Assembly: GCA_028688175.1 (NCBI GenBank)
Contig: JAQTYS010000003.1
Span: forward strand, 1 to 40,630
Length of the DNA stretch: 40,630 bases
Direction: 5' to 3'
Source of the DNA: Methanothrix sp.
Lineage (GTDB): Archaea; Halobacteriota; Methanosarcinia; Methanotrichales; Methanotrichaceae
In this document: piece after piece, positions 9,001 through 16,960 of the stretch
Layout of the letters: each line of letters opens with the position of its first letter
How positions within the stretch are numbered: position 1 is the stretch's first letter
Translations under genes and position numbers: made by a program
The notes under the pieces: model-generated
The model's database searches: none
The model's input: the letters and a program-made list of their open reading frames with translations, nothing else
What the model was told of the DNA's origin: nothing

Positions 9001-10168
9001 CATGGCGGTCACCGATCTCGGTGCCAACCGGTATAGATATGATTACACGGAAGAATTTGATGCCACCAATGCCGGCAACAACTACCTGTTCTCCCTTGAT
9101 TATCAATTACAGGGCAGGAGCTATTCCCTGTTTGATGATCACATCATGCAAGTGGCGCTGGAAGGAACGGAGCCTGAACCTATATGGGAGCCCAAGCTAA
9201 TCTTAGAGTATGACACAACACTCTATGTGCCGGCTGGAGGAAAATCAGACCAGCTCATCCATGCCACCATAAATTACACGGAGAGTGGAGGCATCCTCAA
9301 GTTGAATCTGACCGGCCCCTCCAAGAATTTCGGCGAGGACCTGAGCGACAGGGCCATTGGAGATAATAAATATCTTTACGAGTCTGTTATACCCTTTGAG
9401 GATAAAGATATAGGAAACAGCTTCACCATATCTCTGGCCTTCAATCACTCCGGATTAGGAGACTACCGGTTTGCCGACCATTATATGAGGGTTCTTAAGA
9501 AGGCCCCTATAAGCTCAGGCACAGGCGGAACCGGAAAAGATGCTAAGACTGGTGGAGTCTTTGACGAGAGCACAGTGACGGTAATCGGCAATGTGACGCC
9601 GGCAATAGGCGTCATCCAGGCCTGGGATGAGAAAGACCCGCTTCATGCATTAACCTATACCCTGAGGATTCAGAACTGGAGTTCAGAACAGATTCCATGG
9701 GTTGAACTGTCTGTAAGGCCGAATGGAACCGATCAGCCCTGGATGATCGTGGGAGGCAAGAAGAGATTCAATCCCGCCACAGGAAGCGTTAGCTGGACTC
9801 TTAAGCCCTTCTGGGAGACGCCTTTCCTGGGCCCGGCCCAGTATAGGTTCTTGATTGACGGGGCTGAGACCCAGACATTTGAGGGACCGGAGATCATGGC
9901 CGTGATATCCAATGCTAAAGACAGCCTAAACGGAAAAGTTCATGACTTCTGGGCAACGGTCAATTCCTCTGAGAACCTGACAGTATGCCTGGTGGGTGGA
10001 GACAATGCAATTCCCGAACTGATCAAGACCTGGACTACCAAGGGCCAGTGCCAGGATTACCGCTTCAGCCTGGGCGAGCAGACGTTTAAATGGGAAATTC
10101 CAGAGGCACAAACGTCGCCATACTACGATTTTGATATTCAGAGAAAGACAGGGGAGCTGGTGCAATGA
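6038..10168 (+). CDS. Giant modular secreted surface protein (1376 residues)
   Basis: The protein begins with a long signal sequence (LLLIVSIISALSLV, then TPCTAQSG). The rest is beta-rich, with many NxT/NxS sequons and no clear C-terminal anchor. Five copies of a roughly 100-residue module (nt 7237-9510) share the plan VYVxxG, a beta stretch, lLG.NRYxYxW, FxxxDxGNxYT. A second module containing VSPTxGxWNDxxxYS alternates with them and recurs in diverged form at both ends (AAVTPEYGYEDFTYT; NVTPAIGVIQAWD). I chose TTG 6038 because GGGGGT lies eight bases upstream; ATG 6059 is the alternative. The stop overlaps the next gene by ATGA. No known family is recognised; an Ig-like extracellular scaffold is inferred. 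Confidence 0.85.
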   Translation: MKRSKAEMCIIASNASNNVKIGRSNHIQLLLIVSIISALSLVTPCTAQSGYEIRNAAVTPEYGYEDFTYTAQIWMSEEAARQVGLIAVTKFSMKLNIYDQSQLVFSESSPSQTGMSQTSFSFGPYSFKDRFAIARTSNATFEFIFYAGGQQVAKTARIKGPIVQPPTLTGTPSFEKKPYFFQGISVSAGFKDLEGLNPKPTCHLEITGPLGTADSRSWTTADVSCQSSGKSTYSCSVAEDLSSYRTGGEFTFNLVYNNLKVDPLIYGPYNISLQPYNPALEKVTIPRLLDYTNFTIQAYVKDAGAKMIGGIPDASVAKLIISHPQKGEMAYESSEPKMQGSSLVYEWTNDNVPPLFNRSDVQLAKNAPFQAKVVYRNENWDYQAEKANISFRVVEEIPKLDIQYPTTVYVRAGESTTQDIIATVTFSKGSGDMNFMLSGPDQDLNLTEKGMSLGGNRYQYKWQVAFDDRHINNNYTLALSFVHPMLEGGRYAFEDKTIRVSPLSVKFTQAEVSPTTGLWNDSYTYSLKIDTTIVPLEVRLQTYDPCSSEWTDKGAQKATIQSSWLNWTLQPFSYECTEMQQLGAKFRFKASFAGKDYLSKPYQGPNFKGGNPVLISLDSDPVVYVSEGSDSFSSIAAVVEYGAGQGQAVLRLPEKSIDEASKGIAVGGNRYRYEWSLPFDEADVGKSFNYTITYKHPSLDADLQLAEETIAVRSLSIEFGKASVSPTRGKWNDTFVYSVTVSSSMDAAVKLEVFNPCTHTWVQRATGRVKAGESVLDMRAQPLRAKCADSESKAASFRYTASYAGQTSESEVNFGPTINGGQPKLISFEIDEPVLYVTKDNPAYQSVKAVVDFPGEKDAMQLTITGLNKAPITGEMNSVYLGATQYLYTWTKEFGLADVGNYTISIKNTNPSAAGGMVASAGTMMVADQVASSELEPKAIGDVKFLPVLFVSSEKGASQTFSAEVYSPGGKGTMTLDLTGVDKNKELDMAVTDLGANRYRYDYTEEFDATNAGNNYLFSLDYQLQGRSYSLFDDHIMQVALEGTEPEPIWEPKLILEYDTTLYVPAGGKSDQLIHATINYTESGGILKLNLTGPSKNFGEDLSDRAIGDNKYLYESVIPFEDKDIGNSFTISLAFNHSGLGDYRFADHYMRVLKKAPISSGTGGTGKDAKTGGVFDESTVTVIGNVTPAIGVIQAWDEKDPLHALTYTLRIQNWSSEQIPWVELSVRPNGTDQPWMIVGGKKRFNPATGSVSWTLKPFWETPFLGPAQYRFLIDGAETQTFEGPEIMAVISNAKDSLNGKVHDFWATVNSSENLTVCLVGGDNAIPELIKTWTTKGQCQDYRFSLGEQTFKWEIPEAQTSPYYDFDIQRKTGELVQ
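7237..9510 (+). repeat. Five diverged copies of a ~100-residue beta module inside the surface protein
   Basis: Copies start near nt 7237, 7873, 8507, 8851 and 9190. Each begins with an aliphatic strand ending in VYV, VYV, LYV, LFV or LYV. Each then has a strand-rich stretch with Leu-Thr-Gly or similar, a turn of the type GGNRY, GATQY, GANRY or GDNKY followed by an aromatic, and a closing segment with an Asp-x-Gly-Asn/Lys turn. Spacing between copies is longer where the WND-type module intervenes. Confidence 0.7.
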
Positions 10169-11694
10169 ATGGCAAACTCATTTCCATTCTGATTGTGTTT
10201 GCCTTGCTACTTTCGGTGCAAAATGTTGTGGGACCGGCTACACAATCTGCCGGATCATCAGGAGGCAGCGGAGGCGGTGGGGGTGGTGGCGGCAGCAAGT
10301 CGGTTGATATCGACAGGTTGCTCAAGGCCGTGGAGGACGCAAAGAAGAATAAGCCGGCCAAGCTCGAAGAACTGAAGACGGTCCTGTGGAAGGACCCTAT
10401 CACCAGTGATGAATACAAAATGCCCACTGTGCTCATGTATTACAAAGGAAACAATACCACAGTCAGCCGAAACCAGCTTCTGGAGATCATAACAGTTGCC
10501 ACTAATAACAATCCTCTGGAGATGCGCCGTATGCTGGACCTTTATCTGGAGGTAAAGGAGCCGGGTTCGAATAAGTGGGAGCGCATCAACTCCTGGCCGG
10601 AGAAGATCCAGACCAATGAGTACGATGAGAAGACCAACACTACCTTAAGAATCTGGGGCATGCTGCCCTCTTTTGCATACCTTAAGGATGTGGGAGAAGC
10701 CAGGGTAAGGGTAAATGTAAGCGACGGTGTCAATAAATGGAGTACATCAGGCTACAACGGATTGAAGCCGCCTTATTACTCGGAGCTGGTCTTCAATGTT
10801 ACCAACAGCCTGCCGGTCATGAGCGACTTCAATATTACTCCATCAGGCCTTGTGAGATATAATGATCCCATCGAGTACAAGGCTAATATCGAGGATGCTG
10901 ATGGAGACCTGCTCAATGTGACGCTGCATATCCTTGATGAGAACGGCGTTGAGCTGCAGAATGTTACACTGAATATAAAGCCGGGTCCTGTGAGTTTCAA
11001 GGCTAATGAATATGGATTCTTCAAAGAAGCGGATGCAGGCAAGAACTTTACCTACTACTACAGCTATGATGATGGGATTGATTTCGTCAGCCAAGATCCT
11101 GCCGATCCGTTAAAAGGACCCGATATCAAAAAAGGCCCCAAACTCTCCGTGGATAAGTTGGGCTTTTCCGCCACCAGCGAGAATTATTATTGGTGGGAGA
11201 AGTATGGATTCAACGTTAGGGCAAAGAATCTGAACCCGGAAGAGTACGACGTAACCTTCACTCTGAGCACCAGGACCGGTGACAATGAATGGAATACAGT
11301 GGAGACAAAGAAGGTTGGAATTGGACCAGATCCGGTCGAGGTGAACTTCAATGATACCAAGCCATTCCAAGTCACCGATGCCGGGCAGACTTTCTATTAC
11401 AGAGTAAAGTACTCCGAATATGATCAGAGCGGCAAAGATAGCATGGAGCAGACAGGTGTGCTGATCAATGCCAAGATCGTGCCCTACAGCATTTATAGTC
11501 CGGTAATGATCCTGAATTTGGTCCCGATGCTGATCCTGATCATAATGGGCAGCCTTTTCATCGAGAGAAAGCTTAAGAAAGGAATTGAGGCTCATGAAGG
11601 CACTCCTGGAAACGCAGCAGGCAAGAAAGGCAAGAAACAGAAAAGCGGCGAAAGCATCGTCGACAACACACTCAAAATGCTGAGGAGGAACTAG
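10165..11694 (+). CDS. Secreted protein with Gly-rich linker and C-terminal membrane anchor
   Basis: The 509-residue protein has a signal peptide (residues 4-23, ISILIVFALLLSVQNVVG). A Gly/Ser linker containing eight consecutive glycines follows, then a charged helix-like stretch. Several beta-rich domains come next, one containing DADGDLLNV, a PKD/cadherin-like calcium-type turn. One membrane helix (LNLVPMLILIIMGSLFI, about residues 450-466) lies before a Lys-rich cytoplasmic tail. It overlaps the upstream gene by four bases and ends only two bases before the next, so the products are probably made together. I infer that it anchors or senses the 1376-residue protein and carries a cytoplasmic tail that could contact the FtsZ-like protein. 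No family is recognised. Confidence 0.82.
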   Translation: MNGKLISILIVFALLLSVQNVVGPATQSAGSSGGSGGGGGGGGSKSVDIDRLLKAVEDAKKNKPAKLEELKTVLWKDPITSDEYKMPTVLMYYKGNNTTVSRNQLLEIITVATNNNPLEMRRMLDLYLEVKEPGSNKWERINSWPEKIQTNEYDEKTNTTLRIWGMLPSFAYLKDVGEARVRVNVSDGVNKWSTSGYNGLKPPYYSELVFNVTNSLPVMSDFNITPSGLVRYNDPIEYKANIEDADGDLLNVTLHILDENGVELQNVTLNIKPGPVSFKANEYGFFKEADAGKNFTYYYSYDDGIDFVSQDPADPLKGPDIKKGPKLSVDKLGFSATSENYYWWEKYGFNVRAKNLNPEEYDVTFTLSTRTGDNEWNTVETKKVGIGPDPVEVNFNDTKPFQVTDAGQTFYYRVKYSEYDQSGKDSMEQTGVLINAKIVPYSIYSPVMILNLVPMLILIIMGSLFIERKLKKGIEAHEGTPGNAAGKKGKKQKSGESIVDNTLKMLRRN

Positions 11695-11696
11695 GA

Positions 11697-12377
11697 ATGG
11701 ATCTTGATCTGTCAATGGTAATTGACATCCTATTTCCCGCAGGCACATTGCTTTTGGCTATATTGTTGATCCTGGCAGCAGTCCTACATATCAATAACTT
11801 AAATCGGGTTTATAAATTGATGGCAGCATTGCGGCATGAGATGAAGGGATCTAAAAACGAATCCAAAGATTACTCTAAAGGTGGCTATAAAGCGCTTCTT
11901 TATCAGGAGATGACAACCCCGCAAGGAATAAACTTCACGGCACTGGCACTGGCTGCGTGGATAATGCTCTTTGTGGCCCTGGCCTATCTTTACCTGTTGG
12001 TTCCAACAATACTTCCATTCAGTTACATGGATATATCAGATCTGGCCTCCTCCTCAGGAGGGTTCTTCATCTTTGGCATTCTTGTCGCATGCCTTGTTGC
12101 AGGGGTAATCATACTTCTCGATAAACTTCCTCAAGACCATAGAGAATTGAAGCTAACTGAGCTTTACAGCTTTTATTATCTTTCCAAATCTACAAAGAAG
12201 GTGATCGGAATGACTATAATCACCCTATGCATCTCTGTGCTGCTCTCTGCCTATATTGGGACCATATATCCAAGCTATTCGCTGCCAGTAGAACTATTGA
12301 GTTTGATTCTTGTGCTTGGATCTGCGGGCATCCTTGTCATGCCGATTTTTAAGGAAGCCTGGGAGGCGAGAAGATGA
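11697..12377 (+). CDS. Five-helix integral membrane protein of unknown function
   Basis: The 226-residue protein has hydrophobic segments near residues 10-30, 78-102, 117-140, 168-188 and 195-216. A basic, polar loop (about 32-72, with RHEMKGSKNESKDYSKGGYK) separates helices 1 and 2. Its ribosome-binding site (GAGGAGG) is embedded in the last codons of the upstream gene. Its stop overlaps the start of the FtsZ-like gene by ATGA. No catalytic motif is seen. Its place between the anchored surface protein and the cytoskeletal GTPase suggests a membrane adaptor, which is inference. Confidence 0.8.
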   Translation: MDLDLSMVIDILFPAGTLLLAILLILAAVLHINNLNRVYKLMAALRHEMKGSKNESKDYSKGGYKALLYQEMTTPQGINFTALALAAWIMLFVALAYLYLLVPTILPFSYMDISDLASSSGGFFIFGILVACLVAGVIILLDKLPQDHRELKLTELYSFYYLSKSTKKVIGMTIITLCISVLLSAYIGTIYPSYSLPVELLSLILVLGSAGILVMPIFKEAWEARR

Positions 12378-14032
12378 AATTATGCATTGTTGGAATAGGC
12401 GGAGCCGGAGGAAAAATAACCAAGGAATTTTTAGGAAATGAGGATCTGGATTCAAAGCTACTCTCACGCATAACAGAAGCGGAATATCTCTCTCCAGGTA
12501 AGATAAAGGGAATATGGCTTGAGGCAGATAAAAACGATGCCAAAAATGTTAAACCGCACTTTTTCGGTGACATGATGGAAGGATGCTACCCCTGCTATTA
12601 CATCCCTCATGACGCAGTGGACGACGGATGTGCCGTTCACGTTGCTGTGCGCGAAAAATACGGCTATGATGTGAAGAGACAGGGCTTTGTCAGAGACGCC
12701 CAATACCTGAAGGCTATATTTGAGATCTTTGATACTGATAAAGAGATCCAATCTCTTGTTGACCAGACAATGAAAAACGAATCAATGGGAGGAACCGAAG
12801 CTAATAATGGTGCACTATCCGCTTCCAATCCCATCTTCGATAATGCCTGGAATTCTATAAGGGATTTCACAACATTGGGAGAAGGGGAGTGCGATGGGAT
12901 CCTCTTTGTGGTCTCCTTTGGCGGGGGAACAGGCACCGGATTCATCAATCCGATCATCAACAATATCAGAGAAATGGGCAAGGCAGAATACCCGGTTTTC
13001 ACATTGGGCATATTGACAGAACCTGGTGACTATGCAGACAAAGCTCAGTTTTCCAAGAGCGCAAGAAGGAATCTGGCTGCAATTAGTGCCATTTACGACC
13101 TTTTAACCAATGGCAACGGTGCCAATGGCGTCATTATCGTCGATAATGAGACACTATTGGAAAGATATGGAAATGATTACATTTCTGCCAACAAATTCAT
13201 TCATGAGATGATGCAACCACTGGTGGCGGCACGAGACTATCCAGAAGAGGTCCCTCCTGCCCAGGCAGTTGCACATCATGCATTAAAAGGCCTCTCCAAG
13301 CCACCTATATTTGTTCCACTCTTCGCCTCGCTGCCCAGAAGCTCCAATCCAGAAGAAGGATTGATCAAAAAGGCGCTGAGCGAAGAGGGAAGGCTCTTTG
13401 GCTGCACTCCTGATAAAGCTGACTTTGCTTTCGTCTTCTGCAGAGGCTTCATTGATTCAGATAAGATAAGAGCGATTCTTTCAAGAGAAACGGGCATACC
13501 GCCGGAAAACATATGGCCAGCCAGGAAGATGGGCGAAGGAAATAACGAGATCCTTATTCTTCTGAGAAATCCCTATGGAGGAGATGCCAACGCCTACAAG
13601 AAGGTGGGCACGCTGGAAAATCGATTTTGCATGGTGATCGCCCAGGCTTTGCAGTACATAAAAGAGCATCCAGAAGATCTGTTTTATGAAGGCAAACAAG
13701 AAGAAAAGGACAAAAAAGATGATAAGCCAGTTGAACAGGTCAAGCTGACAGCTCTCTCCAAGAAGGCTCTGAAAACGTTCTTCTTTGGGGCGGATGGCTC
13801 CAGTCAGACGAGTGGCTTAGTCTTCGAGTTGAATAAGGCTAGAAAGAGAATTAAGGATGGTGAAAAGCCTTTCTTCATCAATCCCTTGCGTATCTTCCAA
13901 AAGGAATCCATTGCTTCGGATGATCTAAAGAAATCCCAAGGACCAACAAAGAGTGACGATGAAATTGCCAGCATAGTTGATGCCAAGATAATTGAGAAGC
14001 TGACCGAAATGGGATTGATAAAGAGACTATAA
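12374..14032 (+). CDS. Divergent FtsZ/tubulin-superfamily GTPase
   Basis: The 552-residue protein starts with CIVGIGGAGGKITKEF, equivalent to the FtsZ T1 loop VGGAGGN. It has the tubulin signature GGGTGTG at residues 183-189 and then GILTEPGDYADKAQFSKSARRNL, a T5-like region. A VDNETLLERYGND segment matches the ribose/base-contacting helix. Between T1 and T4 it is about 80 residues longer than FtsZ. The catalytic T7 NxDxxD motif expected after the core helix is not recognisable, and a charged 110-residue C-terminal extension replaces the usual tail. It is clearly not the housekeeping FtsZ. The noncanonical FtsZl1/FtsZl2 families proposed for membrane remodelling are the closest named idea. 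It is the last gene of the operon. Confidence 0.85.
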   Translation: MKLCIVGIGGAGGKITKEFLGNEDLDSKLLSRITEAEYLSPGKIKGIWLEADKNDAKNVKPHFFGDMMEGCYPCYYIPHDAVDDGCAVHVAVREKYGYDVKRQGFVRDAQYLKAIFEIFDTDKEIQSLVDQTMKNESMGGTEANNGALSASNPIFDNAWNSIRDFTTLGEGECDGILFVVSFGGGTGTGFINPIINNIREMGKAEYPVFTLGILTEPGDYADKAQFSKSARRNLAAISAIYDLLTNGNGANGVIIVDNETLLERYGNDYISANKFIHEMMQPLVAARDYPEEVPPAQAVAHHALKGLSKPPIFVPLFASLPRSSNPEEGLIKKALSEEGRLFGCTPDKADFAFVFCRGFIDSDKIRAILSRETGIPPENIWPARKMGEGNNEILILLRNPYGGDANAYKKVGTLENRFCMVIAQALQYIKEHPEDLFYEGKQEEKDKKDDKPVEQVKLTALSKKALKTFFFGADGSSQTSGLVFELNKARKRIKDGEKPFFINPLRIFQKESIASDDLKKSQGPTKSDDEIASIVDAKIIEKLTEMGLIKRL

Positions 14033-14096
14033 TGAAAGACAAGCTCTAAATATTTAGCCGATGAAAAGAGCAGACGATATTTCGGGGGTTTAAATC

Positions 14097-14681
14097 ATGC
14101 TCAGTAGGTTTCAGAATTTCACAATATTGGTTCTGGCGGCAATGGCTGCCTTCTCAACAACTGTATTCGTAGCATCGGATACTGCCCTTTCCGTTGATTG
14201 GAATAGCTACAGTCCTGCGCATGCCGTGGGCTCAGGAGATGACGACTGGTGGATGACATATCCTGATCAGAATGAAAACTCAGGCAAGACAGTAGAACAT
14301 CCGGACTGGATAGTGAAAGCTCTCAAGGAAAAGCCGGTGCTCATCCTCATTCATAGCAGCAACTGCGTGCCCTGCCTGACCCAGACGCCAAGAATTAAAG
14401 CTGCAGCTAATAGCTTTAGCGGCGATCTAGCATACTACGATATACTGGGAGAAGGAGACAGCCTGCAAGAGGCAGTTGATATCCTAGATGTCTATGATCC
14501 GTACGGCATGGGAAAGCCGGTCGTCCCAACGACCATCTTCATCACCCTGGCCAAGGGCCCGGACGGGAAGGTGGGTATCGTCTGGCGCAGCGAAGTTGAT
14601 GCTATGAGCGAAGAGCGGATCGACTCCTATGTAAAGGATGCCATCTACTATTACCAGCAGAATAGTGCCGCTTGGGCCTGA
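14097..14681 (+). CDS. Exported thioredoxin-fold protein
   Basis: This 194-residue protein has an N-terminal hydrophobic export signal (TILVLAAMAAFSTTVFVAS) and a thioredoxin-like core with active-site SSNCVPCLTQTP. A VVPTTIFI segment follows, corresponding to the cis-proline region. A GGGGGT ribosome-binding site (14084-14089) precedes the ATG at good distance. The TlpA-CcdA gene begins 13 bases after its stop, so the two probably form one operon acting on extracytoplasmic thiols. The substrate is unknown. It is separated from the FtsZ-like gene by only 64 bases but has its own strong ribosome-binding site, so it may or may not share that transcript. Confidence 0.85.
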   Translation: MLSRFQNFTILVLAAMAAFSTTVFVASDTALSVDWNSYSPAHAVGSGDDDWWMTYPDQNENSGKTVEHPDWIVKALKEKPVLILIHSSNCVPCLTQTPRIKAAANSFSGDLAYYDILGEGDSLQEAVDILDVYDPYGMGKPVVPTTIFITLAKGPDGKVGIVWRSEVDAMSEERIDSYVKDAIYYYQQNSAAWA

Positions 14682-14694
14682 CCTGGATCTGAGA

Positions 14695-16101
14695 GTGATA
14701 CTGATAATCGCCCAACCTAGCAAAAAAAGGCTGCCATCGGCAGCTCTTATCCTCTTTTTCGCTCTGGCTATTCAGGCCCTCTTTATCAGCCCTGCTTTTG
14801 CCGCTGATGCCATCAAGGCCCCGCAGTTTTCTGCCACTGGAGTTGACGGCAAGAACTTCTCGCTCTCTGACTTTTCCGGCGCGCCCCTAATCCTTCATAT
14901 CACCAACATCGAGATACCGCTCTGTGTGGAATGCGAAGAGTCCCTGAAAGGACAGGTAGAAGAGCTGGCAAGACTCAAGGCTGCGCATCCGGCGGTCCAG
15001 ATCGCCACATTGAACCTGAGGAAAAATTCCTACTCGCGTGACGGCAAGTCCCTTGCTGAGAAGTGGTGGAAGGTCAATATCACCTGGCCCTGGGCTGAGG
15101 ATATTGAGCCTTACACTATCGCCAGCAAGTATCTGGACTACTGGAATGTGAGAGGCGGCTCCTCCAACCCCACACTCCTTCTCATAGACAAAGATGGTAA
15201 TATCGCTGTAGTCTATCACGTCTACCGGGTAGGGGAAGGAGTGCAAGACGGCGTGCAAAGTAGCGAGAAGCTTTACCAGAAGCTGCAAGACGTGAACGGC
15301 GGAGCGTGGAAGGGCCTGGAAGGAGAGGTCTTCCGGCAGGATGTCTCCGCCTTTGGTATGTTCTTGCTGGGCATATTAACGTCACTTGCTCCCTGCTCCA
15401 TAGCTCTTATGATCGCTGTGTTCTCCTATGTTATGACCATAAGACGAAAGGATGAATACCTGAGAAAGAGCGTGTCTACCTCAAGAGAGGGCTTTATGAT
15501 CGGCATTGCCTTCACCTTTGGCATGGCCGCAGTATTCTTTGTGCTGGGGCTGTTCATCTCTCAGGTGGGCCTGTTCATAAGAGATTCCAGGGTCTTCGAC
15601 CTGATCGCCGGTATTATCATGATACTTCTAGGCATCAGCAACATGAAGCCATTGGAAGAGATCCTGGAGCCCGTCACATCTCGAATTCGGCGCTATCGTG
15701 GAGAAGGAGAGTACTGTGAGACCAGGAAAAGCCTGCTGCAAAGGTCGGTTGAGGCATCCGTTGCTCTATTCAAGCACTCCTCATTCATTGGCGCCTTCAC
15801 GCTCGGCATATTCTTCGCCCTGGGATGGGCACCCTGTGCTCTATCCATGGTGTTGCCGGTATTGATCTGGCTGGCCTCGCAAAATATCACTCCTCTGGCG
15901 GGAGGTGTTATGCTCTTCATCTTCGGAATCGGGCATGGCGTGCCCATCATTCCCATTGCCACATTCTCTCGGGCAGTGGGAGGCAGAATCGGAGAGAAAT
16001 ACGTCTCCATCGGGGCTTGGACCACCAAATTCTTCGGGCTGCTGGTGATTGTGGTGGGCGTGGTTTATGCAGTGAGATATGCCGGGATCTTGCTTTGGTA
16101 A
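14695..16101 (+). CDS. TlpA/redoxin domain fused to CcdA-type thiol transporter
   Basis: A signal peptide (LILFFALAIQALFISPAFA) leads into an extracytoplasmic redoxin domain with APQFSATGVDGKNFSL and the Cys pair LCVECEE. The C-terminal half is a six-helix CcdA/DsbD membrane domain with its two conserved Cys-Pro-like motifs, TSLAPCSIALM and GWAPCALSMVLP. CcdA moves electrons from cytoplasmic thioredoxin across the membrane, so the fusion would reduce its own redoxin domain and perhaps the thioredoxin-like protein just upstream. I chose GTG 14695 because it puts the signal peptide at the start. ATG 14638 would overlap the upstream gene by 44 bases and add 19 atypical residues. Confidence 0.88.
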   Translation: MILIIAQPSKKRLPSAALILFFALAIQALFISPAFAADAIKAPQFSATGVDGKNFSLSDFSGAPLILHITNIEIPLCVECEESLKGQVEELARLKAAHPAVQIATLNLRKNSYSRDGKSLAEKWWKVNITWPWAEDIEPYTIASKYLDYWNVRGGSSNPTLLLIDKDGNIAVVYHVYRVGEGVQDGVQSSEKLYQKLQDVNGGAWKGLEGEVFRQDVSAFGMFLLGILTSLAPCSIALMIAVFSYVMTIRRKDEYLRKSVSTSREGFMIGIAFTFGMAAVFFVLGLFISQVGLFIRDSRVFDLIAGIIMILLGISNMKPLEEILEPVTSRIRRYRGEGEYCETRKSLLQRSVEASVALFKHSSFIGAFTLGIFFALGWAPCALSMVLPVLIWLASQNITPLAGGVMLFIFGIGHGVPIIPIATFSRAVGGRIGEKYVSIGAWTTKFFGLLVIVVGVVYAVRYAGILLW

Positions 16102-16168
16102 AAAGAAGGTAGCCAGAAAGGAGCGGGGCAGAGAAGACGGTGCCTTAATTTGATGCATTTGCATTTTA

Positions 16169-16426
16169 TCAGGAATCCTGGTTAAGGAGAGATAAAATGG
16201 AGAAGATGAAGAAGATCTGCCTGTGCCATGTTGCACGAGCATCTTGGAAGCCAACCTCAACAGCAATGAGATCGGCATCGCCCACATCGGATGGATCTCC
16301 ATAGAAAAGTTCATTCAGCTCTTGGGCAACTCCACCTGTGGTGCCATCAGCATTGACTGGCAGCCCTGCGTATAATTGCAGATCGCTCCATCTCCCTGAG
16401 CGCATAAAGGACGAACGACCGAACAA
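16169..16426 (-). other. Possible short gene fragment in the 403-base gap after the TlpA-CcdA gene
   Basis: The region 16102-16504 holds no complete gene. On the minus strand an open stretch reads LPVNADGTTGGVAQELNE and then YGDPSDVGDADLIAVEVG. It has the G-first codon rhythm of coding DNA and only a TTG start. On the plus strand another frame reads LEANLNSNEIGIAHIGWIS and a short ATG ORF at 16197 has a GGAGAG ribosome-binding site. I cannot decide which, if any, is translated. A decayed gene remnant is the most economical view. Confidence 0.25.
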
Positions 16427-16504
16427 CTATCCATTATAATGCTGATATAAAAATTCGTATATATAAAATAATTAAGAAATATGTCGTATAATATTTATAA
16501 ATAG

Positions 16505-16939
16505 TTATCGAGTATTTGAACTCATGGCACCGCTTTCTACCATTAAAGATGTTAAAATTTGCTTAACTTTATTAGAACGAAAAATATTCTTTAATGTAGT
16601 TATAAACTCATTTTCGTAATCGATCTTTATTGCCTTATTCTCAGATTTATACGAATAAATCTCTTTAAATATTTCGTCGTCCAGGACAATATATACAGGA
16701 TAGATATTCAAAATGTTATAATTAATCGTAAATAATGAATATCTATAGTTTCGCAAAGAAGGAGCGAGGATATTAAATGCATACGCAGAATTGGGTTGGC
16801 CTGTTGGAACTGCCTGGATTTCTCCAAGCAAGATGTTTTTAGTCATTTTTCCAAGTAATGATGCTTGTTCTTTTAATATTTGAACAGGAGATCTAACCTG
16901 TTCTGAGCTAGCTATTTCATCAGGCCATAGACTTTCCAT
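16505..16939 (-). CDS. Unknown 144-residue protein paired with an EEP-fold nuclease
   Basis: The protein is soluble, with no signal or membrane segment. The N-terminal part includes a helix (VQILKEQASLLGKMTKNILLG), followed by a strand-rich core with YRYSLFTINYNILNIYPVYIVLDD, and a Lys-rich helical end. It lies 21 bases downstream of the nuclease-like gene on the same strand. Both are noticeably AT-richer than the flanking genes, which suggests a shared, recently acquired origin. I do not recognise the family. A partner or immunity role is speculation from adjacency. Confidence 0.7.
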   Translation of the reverse strand: MESLWPDEIASSEQVRSPVQILKEQASLLGKMTKNILLGEIQAVPTGQPNSAYAFNILAPSLRNYRYSLFTINYNILNIYPVYIVLDDEIFKEIYSYKSENKAIKIDYENEFITTLKNIFRSNKVKQILTSLMVESGAMSSNTR

Positions 16940-16960
16940 AACTTAATCTCCATGTCAATT

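Noticed and set aside
10260-10300. GGC/GGT run as a phase-variable tract
   Set aside because: It is a polyglycine linker with mixed codons, so slippage that shifts frame is not suggested.
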